A stretch of 64,000 nucleotides of DNA from contig NC_084921.1 in NCBI RefSeq assembly GCF_958298935.1, forward strand, positions 4,908,001-4,972,000, given 5' to 3'. Position numbers and translations under genes: made by a program. Of this stretch, positions 23,396 to 34,906 are shown in pieces. Numbering within the stretch: the stretch's first letter is position 1; each line of letters starts with the position of its first letter. Source of the stretch: Phragmites australis. Taxonomy: Eukaryota > Streptophyta > Magnoliopsida > Poales > Poaceae. The notes below the pieces were generated by a model. It was given only the letters and a program-made list of their open reading frames with translations, was not told where the DNA came from and did not search any database.

Positions 23396-26300
23396 TCATG
23401 CGCTCTTTTGCTGGATTTAAGAAAGAGTGAGATGACAACGTTAGTAAATCAGTTTGCGTACATTTTTGGAATGCGAATAGAGTAAAACAAACTTTTGGGT
23501 ATGCTGATGGTTTAGATCAGTGCTCGCTGGCACACTAATGCTAATAGATAAAAGCAGCTGAGGGAGAAAAACAGGATTGAAGATTCAACGGTGAAACACT
23601 GGTGTGGCCTTTCTAACCATGTCAAGGTAATTAAAGTGATATTCACTTTCTCATGCCCAGTTACTTCAATAGTCTCATTTCCCAAAAAAAGAAAAAAAAA
23701 AGGTTACTCTAGAGGATGAGCAGGACGTATCAGATAAGTGTTGGAAAATCTTCGGTTTTGTTATTCCACTTTTAAAAGAAACAGCGTTCAAATATCTTAC
23801 TTATTGAAGTGTAATATCTAATATGTATAATGTGGTAACTAAAAAGAAAAACCGTCATTAAAATGCTCAGCACTACTCAAGCTAACGTAGGCACATTATT
23901 TTTCTAAAATGTATCGGACATCATCGTGGGCTAATAACCATGGTAAACCAACGGAGTGCGTACAATTCAGGCTTCAAAGCGGTGAGGTGTGCATCCATTT
24001 TTCAATTAGAATCAAGCAATGATGTGTGCATCAATGTTTCCACTGATACATGTATTCAGATTTAGGAGACAGTGATAACTGCAATAAAAACTCACCCTTT
24101 TCTCTTCTTCAATCTTAGCCTTAATGTAAGAGTACATGGCAACACCAGCTATGGCAATGCAAGTGCCAATTCCAGTTTGTGTGGTAATTCTGTTGCCTGT
24201 TCAGCGTAAGGTTTACAAAATGTTAGCAAGGCATAAGCATGTCATGTAGAAAATGACAACAGGAAAACAAATAGAATATGCATTGCTCAATTCCTGGAAA
24301 AGAAGAAACTGTTCACTTACCAAAAACAACGATTGAGAAACTAATGACAAAAACACGTTTCAACACATTGCCCACAGCATGTGTCAGAGGAGCCACTCGC
24401 TCCAAAGTGTTTGTAGCAACCTGCCATGCCATGAGCCCATGATCGCATTAGTAATGTTATAACAGATGAAAGGCAGTCCATGATAAAATTGTGCATGCCT
24501 GTTTGGCAATGTCATGATCAACTAAAGGTAGATCACTAAATGCTAATTGTATTGCATAGGAAAGAAAAAAAATGTACTGCCACATGCTATTATAATATGA
24601 CTGTGTGGTGAACCAGCTCAAATGCTAGACAGATCATTCATATAATAGTACCTGTATGATTTGCGCAATATGGAGGAACTGGTTACCTGGTTATAAAGAT
24701 GGTAGAACAGTCCAACGAAGAAAAGATCTGAAACGAACTTTTGCAAACCTACTTTTGCAATAGCATCCTTAAATCCGTATTGCATTAGTTGAGGCCCTTC
24801 AATCTGAACAAGTATGGGAACATATGAATAACACCATTAATTATAATACATGAATGCCCCCTTTTTTTACTTCTTGGGTCAACATACTTACAATCAGTGC
24901 AGGTGGAATGCAGACAATGAGAGCAATTATTGAGATGTAAGCATACACATTGGTGCTATCCATGTCAGTCTGCAATGATAAAAAATGATTAAAACAAGAG
25001 TTGGGGCAAAAAAAGCATGATAAAGCCGATTATAGCAAGTCAAGTCATTAGCACAAACCATAGCTTTCTTCGAATAAATGCTCCTGTAAGTGAATGAGAT
25101 GTTAGAGATCATGGCATTGATGAAGCCGGTCCAGTTGAATGAAAGCTCGGTGAGTGACGCCATTGAAACACCTGGTGATCTTCATGCGGTTAGAGAGGTT
25201 GAACAAGAAAAGGTATGGAATTCAGTTGAAACTAAGAGTTAAAATACAAAAACAAAAACTTAAACTTCGAATAGAGTGTGTTCTTCAGTCCAGTCAAAAA
25301 GCTAAAACTTCAATAGATCAAGATATTCCTAGTTTCTTATTATGGCACCTTGTATTTTACCTTGCCATTGATACTGTAATTAGCAACTTTACTAGCACCC
25401 TACTATCAGAGGATTGAATTGAGAATTACCAAGGACAACAGGGGCAAGAGACAACCACAGAGACAAGGGAACTTGCTGTCCAAGGACAAACTGAGTAGCA
25501 GCTGCATTGAAGAAGGGCTCCAGAGCTGCATTGCAGTTATGCAACATAAAAACATCAGCATATAGAACAAAAAAGGGGCAAGAAGATTCCACAACGAAAT
25601 ATAAATGGAAATAAAAGAAGCACCTTTAATAGTGTGAGCAAATGAGACTGCCACAGCAGCGAAGGACACGTTGCTAGTGACATGACCAAGAGCATGGCAC
25701 AGAGCCACTGGAAAGAGCAGCTTCAGGAGCGTAGAATTGATAGGCTACAGAACAGAACGATTTTGTGTTGGGTTTATTGTTAATTTCCGCAAAAGATACA
25801 TTAAATCACGTAATGGGTTTGTACTCAGCAACTAGAACACTTAACAAATACATTCCATTATTCTCATTAGGAAATAACTAAATGGCACTACGTTTTCACA
25901 TAAAAAAAACTTTTTAAAAAAAGTCAAAGAGAACAAACAGTATTGCAGTAGGTAGTAGTCCTTAAAAAAACTATGGTAGGTTGTACAAATTACCGCGCGC
26001 TTGGGGAGACCGACAGTCCAGCTCACAAGGCAGTATACGACGCCCACAAACAGATGGATCACTGACACAAAGCTGCGACAAGCAGTACATTTTGTTAGAA
26101 TAATCTCGTTTCTCATTATCGCTGCATAAAATCACATCCTGTGTTTTACTGTGCATCTTCAACCTCGCGTCACCTGTTCTGCGTTCTCGTATGTTGGTTA
26201 GTTAGAGTTAGTTAGAGGCCTGAAGCGTGCTGAGTTCACGTTGTGGCCGAGTCTAGGCATGCCGCGGCACGCACGGCAGGGGCACGACGTTGCTGGTGCG

Positions 26301-29300
26301 CGGCGTGGCGGTAGAAGCGGGCGTTGGACGGCATGGCGCAAGAAGCGGGCCGCATGCTCCAGGATCAATCTTTCGTTTGTATAAAAGGCAATGAAAAACT
26401 CCAAGAAAAGGCTGCAACGTTTGGCAGCGCATATACCACTCTTCATCTCTCGTTGTGGTGTGTGTTCATGTTCATCACGTTCGAGCTATGCATGTGCTTG
26501 ATCGGAGCCGAGATCCGAGTTCGGTTTCAACACGTGGTACCAGAGCTCGGGTTGGAGGATTGCTAGCTGAACATGGCCGGCGGCAGTCGCTCCCCATCCC
26601 CGAAGGCTCGCATCGGCGACCAGACGAAGGGCGACAGCAGCGGCGCGTCGCGGGAGGTTGTGGTGGAGCGGATCGTGAAGGAGTCGGGCGCATCGATCGT
26701 GTACCCGGAGTTGACGTGCACAAACTACAACAAGTGGGACCTTGTGATGCAGGTGAACCTGGAGGCACAGGGGCTTTGGGAGGCCATCGAGATCGGCGAG
26801 GTTGATCGGCGTGATGACCGACTAGCGCTGGTTGCGCTCCTGCTCGCCGTGCCGGTCGAGATGCGCTCCACTATTGCCGTGGAAGACCGCTAAGGAAGCG
26901 TGGGAGGTGGTGAAAACGATGCGGATGGGCATCGATCGAGTCAAGGAGGCGAACGCCCAAAAGCTCTTGAAGGAATTCAAGAACATTACTTTCAAGGAGG
27001 GTGAGGCCGTTGACGATTTCGCAATGTGAATTTCCGGTCTCGCCAGCAATATCCGCACGCTCGGTGAGTCGATGGAGGACGTCCGCATCGTCAAGAAGAT
27101 GCTCCGCGTCGTGCCAGCCCGCTACTCTCAGATCGCTCTCTCGATTGAGACCTAGCTCGATCTGAACAAGATGTCAATCGAGGAGTTGGTCGGGCGGCTG
27201 CGCGCTGCGGAGGATCGCTTCAACGATAGCGACGAGGTCCGTGACAAGTCCGGGCGGTTGCTCCTTGCGGAGGAGGACTGGCTCGCCAAGTGGAAGCACC
27301 GAATACAAGGTGATTCATCGTCAAGCGGCAAAAGGGGCAGAGGTCACGCTCATGGAAAGAACAAGGGCAACGCACGGAGTGACAGCCGCGACACCACTGT
27401 TAAACTGACCTCTGAAGGAACTCCACGGCGAAAGGGAAAGTGCCGCAACTGCGGCATCTATGGCCATTGGGAATGTAAGAAGCCACCAAGGAATGTAAGA
27501 AGCCGCGACGTGAGCGTCGCGAGGAAGCGCATCTCGCCAAGGCCGATGTCGAGCAGCCTATGCTTCTCCTTGCACACGCTTGCAATGTCGCGCACACCAC
27601 GTCCCATAACGTGTTCCTCAATGAGGAGCGCGTGTTCCCGGTGGAGTGCGATGACGACATCTGGTACCTGGACACGGGCGCGACGAATCACATGACGGGG
27701 TGTCGTGTTGCGCTCGCATCCCTCGACGAGTCCGTCCGTGGCTTGGTGCGGTTCGGCGATGGATCAACAGTGGGCTCGGCGTCGTGATGATGGCAAGCAA
27801 GAACGAGGAGCACAAGGTCCTCACTGAGGTATACCACATTCCAAGTTTGAAAAGTAACATTATCAGTCTTGGACAGCTAGAAGGAGGAGGATGCAAGATC
27901 ATCATTGACGACGGTGTGCTGTGTGTCTATGACCACGAGCGCGCACTGCTGGCCCGCGCGGCACGCACCAGGAATAGGCTGTACACCCTTAAGTTGCATC
28001 TGAGTGCGCTGATGTGCCTCCTTTCCAAGATCGACGACGTGGCGTGGTTGTGGCATGCCCGTTTTGGGCATCTGAACTTCAGATCGTTGCGTGATCTCGG
28101 CGTCAAGCAGATGGTGGAGGGCATACCCGTGATCCAGCGTGGGGAGCAGTTCTGCGATGGCTACGCTCTCGGCAAGCAGCACCGCGCACCATTCCCGCAC
28201 GGCACGACGTACCGAGCGGAGCACGGGCTCGAGCTGTTCCATGGCGACCTTTGCGGCCAGATCTCACCACAGACCCCAGGAGGGAAGAAGTACTTCTTGC
28301 TGATGGTGGATGATCACAGCCGGTTTATGTGGTTGGAGCTCCTCTCATCAAAGGATGAGGCATTCAGACTCTTCAAAAAGATCAAGGCAGCCGCTGAAAA
28401 TGAGCTAGGTGGCCGGCTCAAGGCGTTTCGGTCGAACCGCGGCGGCGAGTTCAACTCCGTCGAGTTCGGAAACTTCTGCAACGAGAACGGTATCAAGCAC
28501 TACACACCGCGCCATACTCACCTCAACAGAATGGCGTTGTCGAGCGGTGAAACCAGACTGTGGTGGAGATGGCCCGGTGTCTGCTCAAGAGCATGCAGGT
28601 ACCGGCTGAATTTTGGGGCGAGGCAGTGAAGACCGCAGTCTACATTCTAAACCGATCCCCGACGAGGAGCCTGGACGGGAAAACTCCGTTCGAGGCTTGG
28701 TACAAGAAGAAGCCTAGCGTTCGACACCTGCGCACGTTCGAGTGTGTCGCCTACGTCAAGAGGGTCGGCCCGGGCGTGACAAAGCTGGCGGACAAGTCCA
28801 TTCCCGGCGTGTTTCTCAGCTACGAGCCGAGGACGAAAGCCTACCGGGTGTACGATTCGGTGGGGAAGAAACTCATGGTCACGTGGGATGTGGTCTTTGA
28901 CGAGAAGAAGGCGTGGAACTGGGCGGAGAACGGTGGTGAGCACGAGGACACTGCAGTGACATTCATCGTGGAGTACGCGACCGCTACTTGTCGTCCGACA
29001 TCAGGCGATGTTGCTAACGGAAATCCGGGAGGCCTGCAGATGCCTGCACTGCCATCTTCAGCGTCAATCCCGCACGCGTCGACGCCGGCTGCAGCCATCC
29101 CAAGTCCGATGCAAGATCAAATGGCTACATCGTGGACTCCTGCGGGTGTTCAGTGGGCGACTCCACCGACTGAGGGCGCCGTCGATTCAGATGGCGTGGC
29201 GCTCCGATTCCGCACGATCCCGAACCTCATCGACACCACAGAGGAGATCCATGACTTCGACTACAGCGGGCTTTGTCTGCTCGCTGCGGAGGAGCCCACA

Positions 29301-32280
29301 AGTGTCGAGCAGGCCTTGTCTGAGGGCTGCTGGCGCCAAGCAATGGAGGTGGAGATGGAGGCAATTCGGGAGAACAGTACGTGGGAGCCGGCGACATTGC
29401 CTGCGGGTCACCGAGCCATAGGGCTTAAGTGGGTGTTCAAAGTCAAGAAGGACCCGGCGGGCAACATCGTCAAGCACAAAGCCCGCCTGGTTGCAAAGGG
29501 ATATGCTCAGCGCCAGGGGGTGGATTTCGACGAAGTATTTGCTTCGGTAGCGCGCATGGAGACCGTGCGGCTGTTGATTGCGCTCGCCGCGTACGGCGGG
29601 TGGCAAGTTCACCACATGGACGTAAAATCTGCGTTCTTGAATGGTGATCTCTCCGAGGACATCTACGTGCACCAGCCTCCAGGGTTCATTGTTGGTGACA
29701 GCAATAAGCAGGTGCTCAAGCTTCAAAAGGCGTTATGGGCTGCGTCAAGCGCCACGGGCATGGAACGCGCGGCTAGACAAGGAGCTGATCGCGCTCGGTT
29801 TCGAGCGAAGCAAGCTGGATCATGTCGTGTATAGGAGAGGGGATCATCCCTCCTTCCTCCTTGTTGGCGTGTATGTCGACGATCTGATCATCTGTGGGCC
29901 AAGCAACGATGACATCGTCAAGTTCAAGCAGGAGATGATGCAACGCTTCAACATGAGTGATCTCGGACTCCTAAGTACCTACTTGGGCATCGAGGTGAAG
30001 CAAGGAGAAGGTGAGATCACACTGTGCCAGAGCTCATATGCAGCCAAGATCCTTGAATTGGCTGGGATGAGTGACTGTAATCCTTGCCAAACTCCCATAG
30101 AGAATCAGCTCAGGTTGAGCAAGAAGGAAGGAGGAGAGATGGTGGACGTCATCAAGTTCAGAAGCATTGTTGGTAGCCTGCGTTACTTGTCAACACCAGG
30201 CCTGATCTTGCCCATTCAGTGGGCATGGTCAGCAGATTCATGGAGGCTCCTGGAGTGCAGCATTGGGCGGCGGTGAAGCACATACTCCGGTACCTGAGAG
30301 GAACCATTGGGTACGGCTGCAGCTACAAGAACACTGGTCTGCAACCTATGCTTGTTGGGTTCAGTGACAGTGATTTTGCCGGCGATGTTGATGATTGAAA
30401 GAGCACGACGGGAGTCGTTTTCTTCCTCAGCACCAGTCTCATCACTTGGGCGTCGCAGAAGCAAAAGGTCGTGGCACTCTCGTCTTGTGAGGCGGAGTAT
30501 ATCGTGGTAGCAGCAGCAGCCTATCAGGGGGTGTGGTTGAGTCGTCTGCTGGGTGAACTGATGGCGAGCACTCCAATTCAGGTGAAGCTGCTGGTGGACA
30601 ACATGTCGACGATAGCGCTGAGCAAGAATCCGGTGCACCATGATAGAAGTAAGCATATTGATACAAAGTTCCATTTCATTCGTGAGTGCATCGATGAAGG
30701 AAAGGTGAAGGTAGATCATGTCAGCACAGCTGGGCAATTGGCCGATATTCTCACTAAGTCGCTCGGGCGCATCAAGTTCGTCGAGATGAGGCATAAGCTT
30801 GGAGTAGTTGAGGTGAAACAAGATTAGGGGGTGATTTGTTAGAATAAATCTCGTTTCTCATTATCGCTGCATAAAATCACATCCTGTTTTTACTGTGCAT
30901 CTTCAACCTCGTGTCACCTATTCTGCGTTCTCGTATGTTGGTTAGTTAGAGTTAGTTAGAGGCCTGAGGCGTGCTGAGTTCACGTTGTGGCCGAGTCTAG
31001 GCATGCCGCGGCATGCACGGCGCGGGCACGACGTTGCTGGTGCGTGGCGTGGCGGTAGAAGCGGGCGTTGGACGACATGGCGCAAGAAGCGGGCCGCACG
31101 CTCCAGGATCAATCTTTCGTCTGTATAAAAGGCAATGAAAAACTCCAAGAAAAGGCTGCAATGTTTGGCAGCGCATATATCACTCTTCATCTCTCGTTGT
31201 GTGTGTGTGTGTGTGTTCGTGTTCTTTGTGTTCATCGCATTCGAGCTGTGCCTGTGCTTGATCAAAGCCGAGATCCGAGTTCGGTTTCAACACATTTTCC
31301 CATGTAAGTGGTAACTTGATCACAAAAATGTAAGTAAGAGCGCTAAAGATTTTTGGCTCTGAAGCAAGGGAAAGCATAGTTGACTTACTATGGGTAGGGG
31401 AAGTAGTTGTAGATCTTCTTGTTCAGGATGTTGAATATCACGTTCAAGAAGTACCTGGAGCATCAGTTGGCCAGTGTGGCAATGTTTAGACAATTGACGA
31501 ATTACCTGAGCTGAAAAGATGCAGTGCAAATGCAAAGGAGGTGGTGTGACTCTGAGGCTGTGAAACGTACCACATGAAGAAGAAGAAGCCGGTGACGAGC
31601 GCCGGGTACTTGTCCAGGAACCCCGCCGGCTTCGCCTCACTGTCACAATCAAACCAGGAAAGGAATCATCAAAAGCATGCAACTAATTTTGATTTTATTT
31701 TTTGCAAGCAGCATATCACATTCCGGTGTTGCTTGTACAGATTATGTCGCTGCGTGAGTGGGTACAGGTGGTCAGTGATCCGTAAGTGGGGCCAGCATCA
31801 TTTGGAATGGAATCGCTGATTTGCGCCGCAAGATTTAAAACAGAAAGCGAAATGGTGGAAGCAACTAGGAAGGCACGCGCAGCTGACGCCAATTGCTGTC
31901 TTCTCAACGACGGGTGGGAGGGATTCGTAAGCAACTACTAGTACGTAGTGGTAGTATAAACAAATGACCGAGCAGCGGTTCTAGAAGCTTCCAGCTGCAG
32001 AGTTGGAAATGGGCGCTAGTGAGCGAGATACTGACCCTGCGGACTCGGATGCGGCGGGCGGGCGGAACGTCTGCCTCCTGTTGGATTGCGACGAGAGCAG
32101 GGCGGCGGGGAGGAGCGCCGGGCGGAGCTGGCAGCCCCAGACGAGCTGGCCGGCGTCGGGCACTGCGGCGCACTTGACCGCCGGGAACTGCAGCGCGGAG
32201 GGGGCGGGTGCGGCGCGGCGGCGGAGGCGGAGGCGGAGGAGGCCGGCGACGCCCCCGGAGAGCGTGCCGAGCGCCGACAT
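23396..32280 (-). CDS. TPT: Chloroplast triose-phosphate/phosphate translocator (TPT)
   Basis: The gene encodes a 399-residue inner-envelope antiporter that exports triose phosphate and 3-phosphoglycerate in exchange for phosphate. Twelve minus-strand exons join in frame: 32280-32036, 31639-31571, 31454-31389, 26072-25994, 25744-25624, 25525-25430, 25171-25059, 24969-24892, 24803-24687, 24420-24321, 24196-24096 and 23410-23396. A transit peptide rich in Arg, Ala and Ser covers about residues 1-75. The mature protein starts near [20 protein letters not shown] and has the usual hydrophobic helices. Residues known to bind phosphate in this family are present: Lys193 in HTIK and the Lys349-Arg350 pair in VLKRV. 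The last exon encodes only QKSA and the stop. The start [10 protein letters not shown] matches the family start; an in-frame ATG lies eight codons upstream. Intron 3 contains a complete copia element. Confidence 0.96.
26088..26092. repeat. Target-site duplication CATTT (left copy of the copia element)
   Basis: CATTT lies directly before the TGTTAG start of the 5' LTR. The identical CATTT follows the 3' LTR at 31293-31297. A perfect 5-bp repeat is the Ty1/copia integration signature. Confidence 0.95.
26093..26532 (+). repeat. 5' LTR of the copia element
   Basis: The LTR is 440 bp, starting TGTTAGAATA and ending TTTCAACA. A TATA box TATAAAAG lies at 26380-26387. Confidence 0.95.
26535..26548 (+). 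other. Primer binding site of the copia element
   Basis: TGGTACCAGAGCTC starts two bases after the LTR. It is close to the TGGTATCAGAGC pattern complementary to initiator methionine tRNA that most plant copia elements use. Confidence 0.85.
26573..27530 (+). pseudogene. copia gag, broken
   Basis: The frame starts [17 protein letters not shown], continues through [19 protein letters not shown] and is shifted near 26870. It then runs [20 protein letters not shown] and ends in a nucleocapsid-like knuckle. In-frame stops occur at 27027-27029 (TGA where the family tends to have Arg) and at about 27154 (TAG where Gln is expected). The knuckle reads [12 protein letters not shown], which looks two residues short of CX2CX4HX4C. 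The protein would package element RNA; this copy cannot be translated intact. Confidence 0.9.
27560..30827 (+). pseudogene. copia pol (protease, integrase, reverse transcriptase, RNase H), broken
   Basis: Protease is marked by [13 protein letters not shown] at about 27660. After a frameshift, the pre-integrase domain holds [13 protein letters not shown]. The integrase core contains [14 protein letters not shown], but the second conserved Asp region reads FRSNRGGEF, with Asn where Asp is expected. The zinc-finger Cys is Tyr in CDGYALGKQ. Another shift near 28540 leads to [19 protein letters not shown]. Reverse transcriptase runs from about 29420 with [14 protein letters not shown], a shift near 29740, then [10 protein letters not shown]. 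RNase H is in 30180-30827 with [10 protein letters not shown]. At least four frame breaks make this a dead copy. Confidence 0.92.
30837..31292 (+). repeat. 3' LTR of the copia element
   Basis: The LTR is 456 bp and nearly collinear with the 5' LTR. The longer size comes mainly from an expanded GT repeat near 31200. A purine-rich tract with AGGGGG lies just before it. A TATA box at about 31124 points toward TPT exons 3-1 in antisense. Confidence 0.95.
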
Positions 32281-32581
32281 TGCAGGCAGCGTGGGAAGTG
32301 GCAAGGAGGGAGCGGGGGAGGATAAAAAGTTTGTGGGCGGAGGGGAGGGGAGGGGTGGGGTGGGGTTTTCTTGGGTCCCCGCGGATAGACGTCGCCGTCA
32401 TCCAACCTGCCTGCCTGCCTGCCTGCCTATCCATTTTATCAGAGCAGAGCAGAGCAGAGGCCCAAAATGGTGACCTGCTGCTGCAGCCCAGTTTGAAGAA
32501 TTAATTGATTTTGATATCAGCCAATTTTGATCGTACCAAGGAACTCACTCATACAGGTATTGATTGTCTCAAGCTGCAGGT
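32281..32581 (-). promoter_or_regulatory. TPT upstream region
   Basis: This is the space between the TPT start codon and the hAT-like element. It contains a GGGG-rich stretch (about 32330-32370) and a GCCT short tandem repeat (about 32400-32430). I did not find a convincing TATA box. The promoter must be here or interrupted by the element further right. Confidence 0.45.
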
Positions 32582-33213
32582 TAGGGTGAAAATGGATGAC
32601 CGTGTATCTGAATTATCCGATATTCGTATCCGTTAAAACACGAATATGGATCTCCGTATTCGTATTTGTTTCTGAAATGGATACTAAAATGGATACATCC
32701 GAATTCGTTTTTCGAGATTTAGATTCAAATGTGGATATTCGAATTTGAGATATATCCGATTCGTATCCGTATCCGCCAACCAGGTAACCAAATTTTGCTA
32801 AAGTTTTAGAAATTTTAGAGGTAAGCGAAATTCCGGCCCAATCAAATTGGAGCAAATTTCAGTCATATTTGATCAAATTCCAATCAAATTTTATCAAATT
32901 CCAGTCAAATTTGGCCAAAAGTTTAAATTTTTGACATGAATTTCGAACCAAATTTCTAAAATTCTATCCCAATCAAATTAGAATAAATATTAGTCAAGTT
33001 TTACCAAATTTCATTCAAATTTTATCAAAAATTTAAATTCTAGACATAAATTTCGAAGATTGAGTAGATATCCGAATGCAAATTCGAATTTAGACTATTC
33101 ATTTTGTATTCGCATCCGAGAGTATCCGAATCCGTATTCACATTCGGATTAAAATATAGTAAATCATACTATCCCAATTCGATTCCATACATATTCGATC
33201 CGTTTCCACCCAC
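32582..33213. mobile_element. Non-autonomous hAT-like element
   Basis: The 632-bp stretch begins TAGGGTGAAAATGGAT and ends ATCCGTTTCCACCCAC, an imperfect terminal inverted repeat. It is flanked by agctgcaggt and agttgcaggt, a target duplication of 8-10 bp with one mismatch. The interior repeats atccgtat/attcgtat words and has no gene. Ends of the GGGTGNAAA type with 8-bp duplications are typical of grass hAT elements. Confidence 0.7.
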
Positions 33214-33729
33214 AGTTGCAGGTCACGGATATAGGGAACCTTTAACGAGCTGGATTCAAACCTAGCCACAAGCTCGAGCTCAAATAGCAACCTCAACTAA
33301 TTCTAACTGTTTTTTGTCAAGGCAAAAATCATTGTTCATTCACTGATTCAACAGTCGCAGAACCTTCCAGAACAGACCAAACCACCCACCACCACCAATT
33401 CAACAAACCAAAGCACCTACCAGCTCGCTCGCCTGCGCGTGATGATGGCTACCTCCACTATACAAGCAAGATACACACATCCTTCATTCTTAAATCTTAG
33501 TTTAACAATATCAATTGCTTGGACCATTAATTATATGAATTGTTGCAAGCAAGCTCGGCACATATGGCTGGGCACAGTGATCTATCGGCTACCGTGCTTT
33601 AAAGCAAATTAGGCTAGGATCCATATTAAACCTTCAAAGCAAAGCACAACGCTCAGCAGCTAGCGCCGGCCAGATTATGTATATTGATATGAGTCCTGGT
33701 ACCAGTCTTATTTTTCATGAGTAACTTAC
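33214..33729. other. Intergenic, no gene seen
   Basis: About 500 bases between two mobile elements, with no open frame or repeat that I can support. Confidence 0.5.
33725..33729. repeat. Target-site duplication CTTAC (left copy)
   Basis: CTTAC precedes the left LTR and is repeated exactly at 39787-39791 after the right LTR. This brackets the whole 33730-39786 element. Confidence 0.88.
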
Positions 33730-34906
33730 TGTCACGTCCGGTAAATAATAACTTAGATATATTTCACATATATATTAAGATAAGTTTTATTATACACACG
33801 GTGATATTATTAGTAATATACAGTTCCATATCGAATAGAATAACTTTATTGAAATAGATACCAAAGTTTTTAAACAGAAGCAGAAGAACAAGAGGGACTC
33901 CAACGAAAGCTTCAAGACACATCATGTTAAGACGATAACTCCACCTTCCTGATACCAAATTGGATATTTATGAACTCTATCTTATAGTACTTGAAAAGAT
34001 CTATAATCTTGGTATTTATTGGAATTTCTAGAAACACTGTCTTGATTTCCAAAAATTCGTCACAAAATAAACTTTTTGAACTCATACCAATATGTGCAAC
34101 ATTGATTTCAGGGGCCATAACTCCTAGCTCTATTATGTAAATGAGGACTTTTATAGGTGCAAATTGAAACTCTCGACGAGACCTACAACTTTAGTATTGT
34201 CAAGATTTGCATTTGAGCCCGTTGAACTCCGAATTTGAGTGAGAAGACGAGGCTGGCGACGAGGAGTAACTGGCAGCCGGCTTCAATTGCCATTATGGCC
34301 ATTAGAGACATTTAGAGTATCAGTTTTTGATATTGAATTGAGGGGAATGAAGATTAGATTGATATGGGAGATTGAATGAAGAAATGATGGGGGAGAGAAG
34401 GGAGGGCAAGTGCTATGGAGATGAGTAGTTGGGCGACCGTGGTTGTCAGGCGAATGGACGACGTCGTTTGGAGGTGGATGAAAACGATCAGGTACATGCA
34501 CATGTAAGTGAGCTGGTCTGGGCTGGCTTTAGCACATATGTGGACCGTCCTGCTAGCAATCCAACGTGATGCAAGGTTGATGGTATATTGCTGGTTTGGA
34601 GCCACATGCTAGAGAGAAAAATATTGAGGAAAGACAGTATACGTTGGGTTGGATCAAAAGGGCGTGAGATGAGATTGTTCTCAGAGGATTTTTGGATGAT
34701 ATGGAAAAAATGGAACAAGGATTTATCCAACCTTGAAATTACTTAACCTTTTCTAATATTTTATAAATACATTTTTCATCCCACAAAATAAATTCTTTTT
34801 AAACTCTAAAAAAATTTGTTTGAAAAGCTTTCAAATTCCTGAAAAAAATATTATTTTATTGTTTTAAAATACCCACAACCCAAAATCCAAATTTTGGTGT
34901 GTGACA
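33730..34906 (-). repeat. 3' LTR, internally deleted
   Basis: Positions 33730-33925 match 35287-35480, and 33930-34906 match about 38810-39786. The roughly 3.3 kb that lies between these blocks in the other LTR is absent here. The ends are tgtcacgt and gtgtgaca. Confidence 0.85.

Larger units (their letters stand above)
26093..31292 (+). mobile_element. Complete but inactive Ty1/copia LTR retrotransposon
   Basis: The element is 5,200 bp, bounded by two similar LTRs (26093-26532 and 30837-31292) and a perfect target duplication. It has a primer binding site, gag, protease, integrase, reverse transcriptase and RNase H in copia order, on the strand opposite to TPT. The two LTRs differ at about 18-20 sites over roughly 435 aligned bases by hand count, mostly transitions. 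At a commonly used grass rate that suggests about 1-2 million years. Stops and frameshifts in gag and pol show it cannot move by itself. Confidence 0.95.
26073..31388 (-). other. TPT intron 3, expanded by a retrotransposon
   Basis: The intron is 5,316 bp, with donor GTAAGT at 31388 and acceptor CGCAG at 26073. Removing the copia element and one 5-bp target duplication leaves about 111 bp, like its neighbour intron 2 (116 bp). The element ends only 20 bp from the acceptor. Confidence 0.93.

Noticed and set aside
26058..26092. Possible loss of TPT function from the insertion
   Set aside because: Splice sites, frame and all twelve exons are intact. I see no coding damage, so I keep TPT as a gene.
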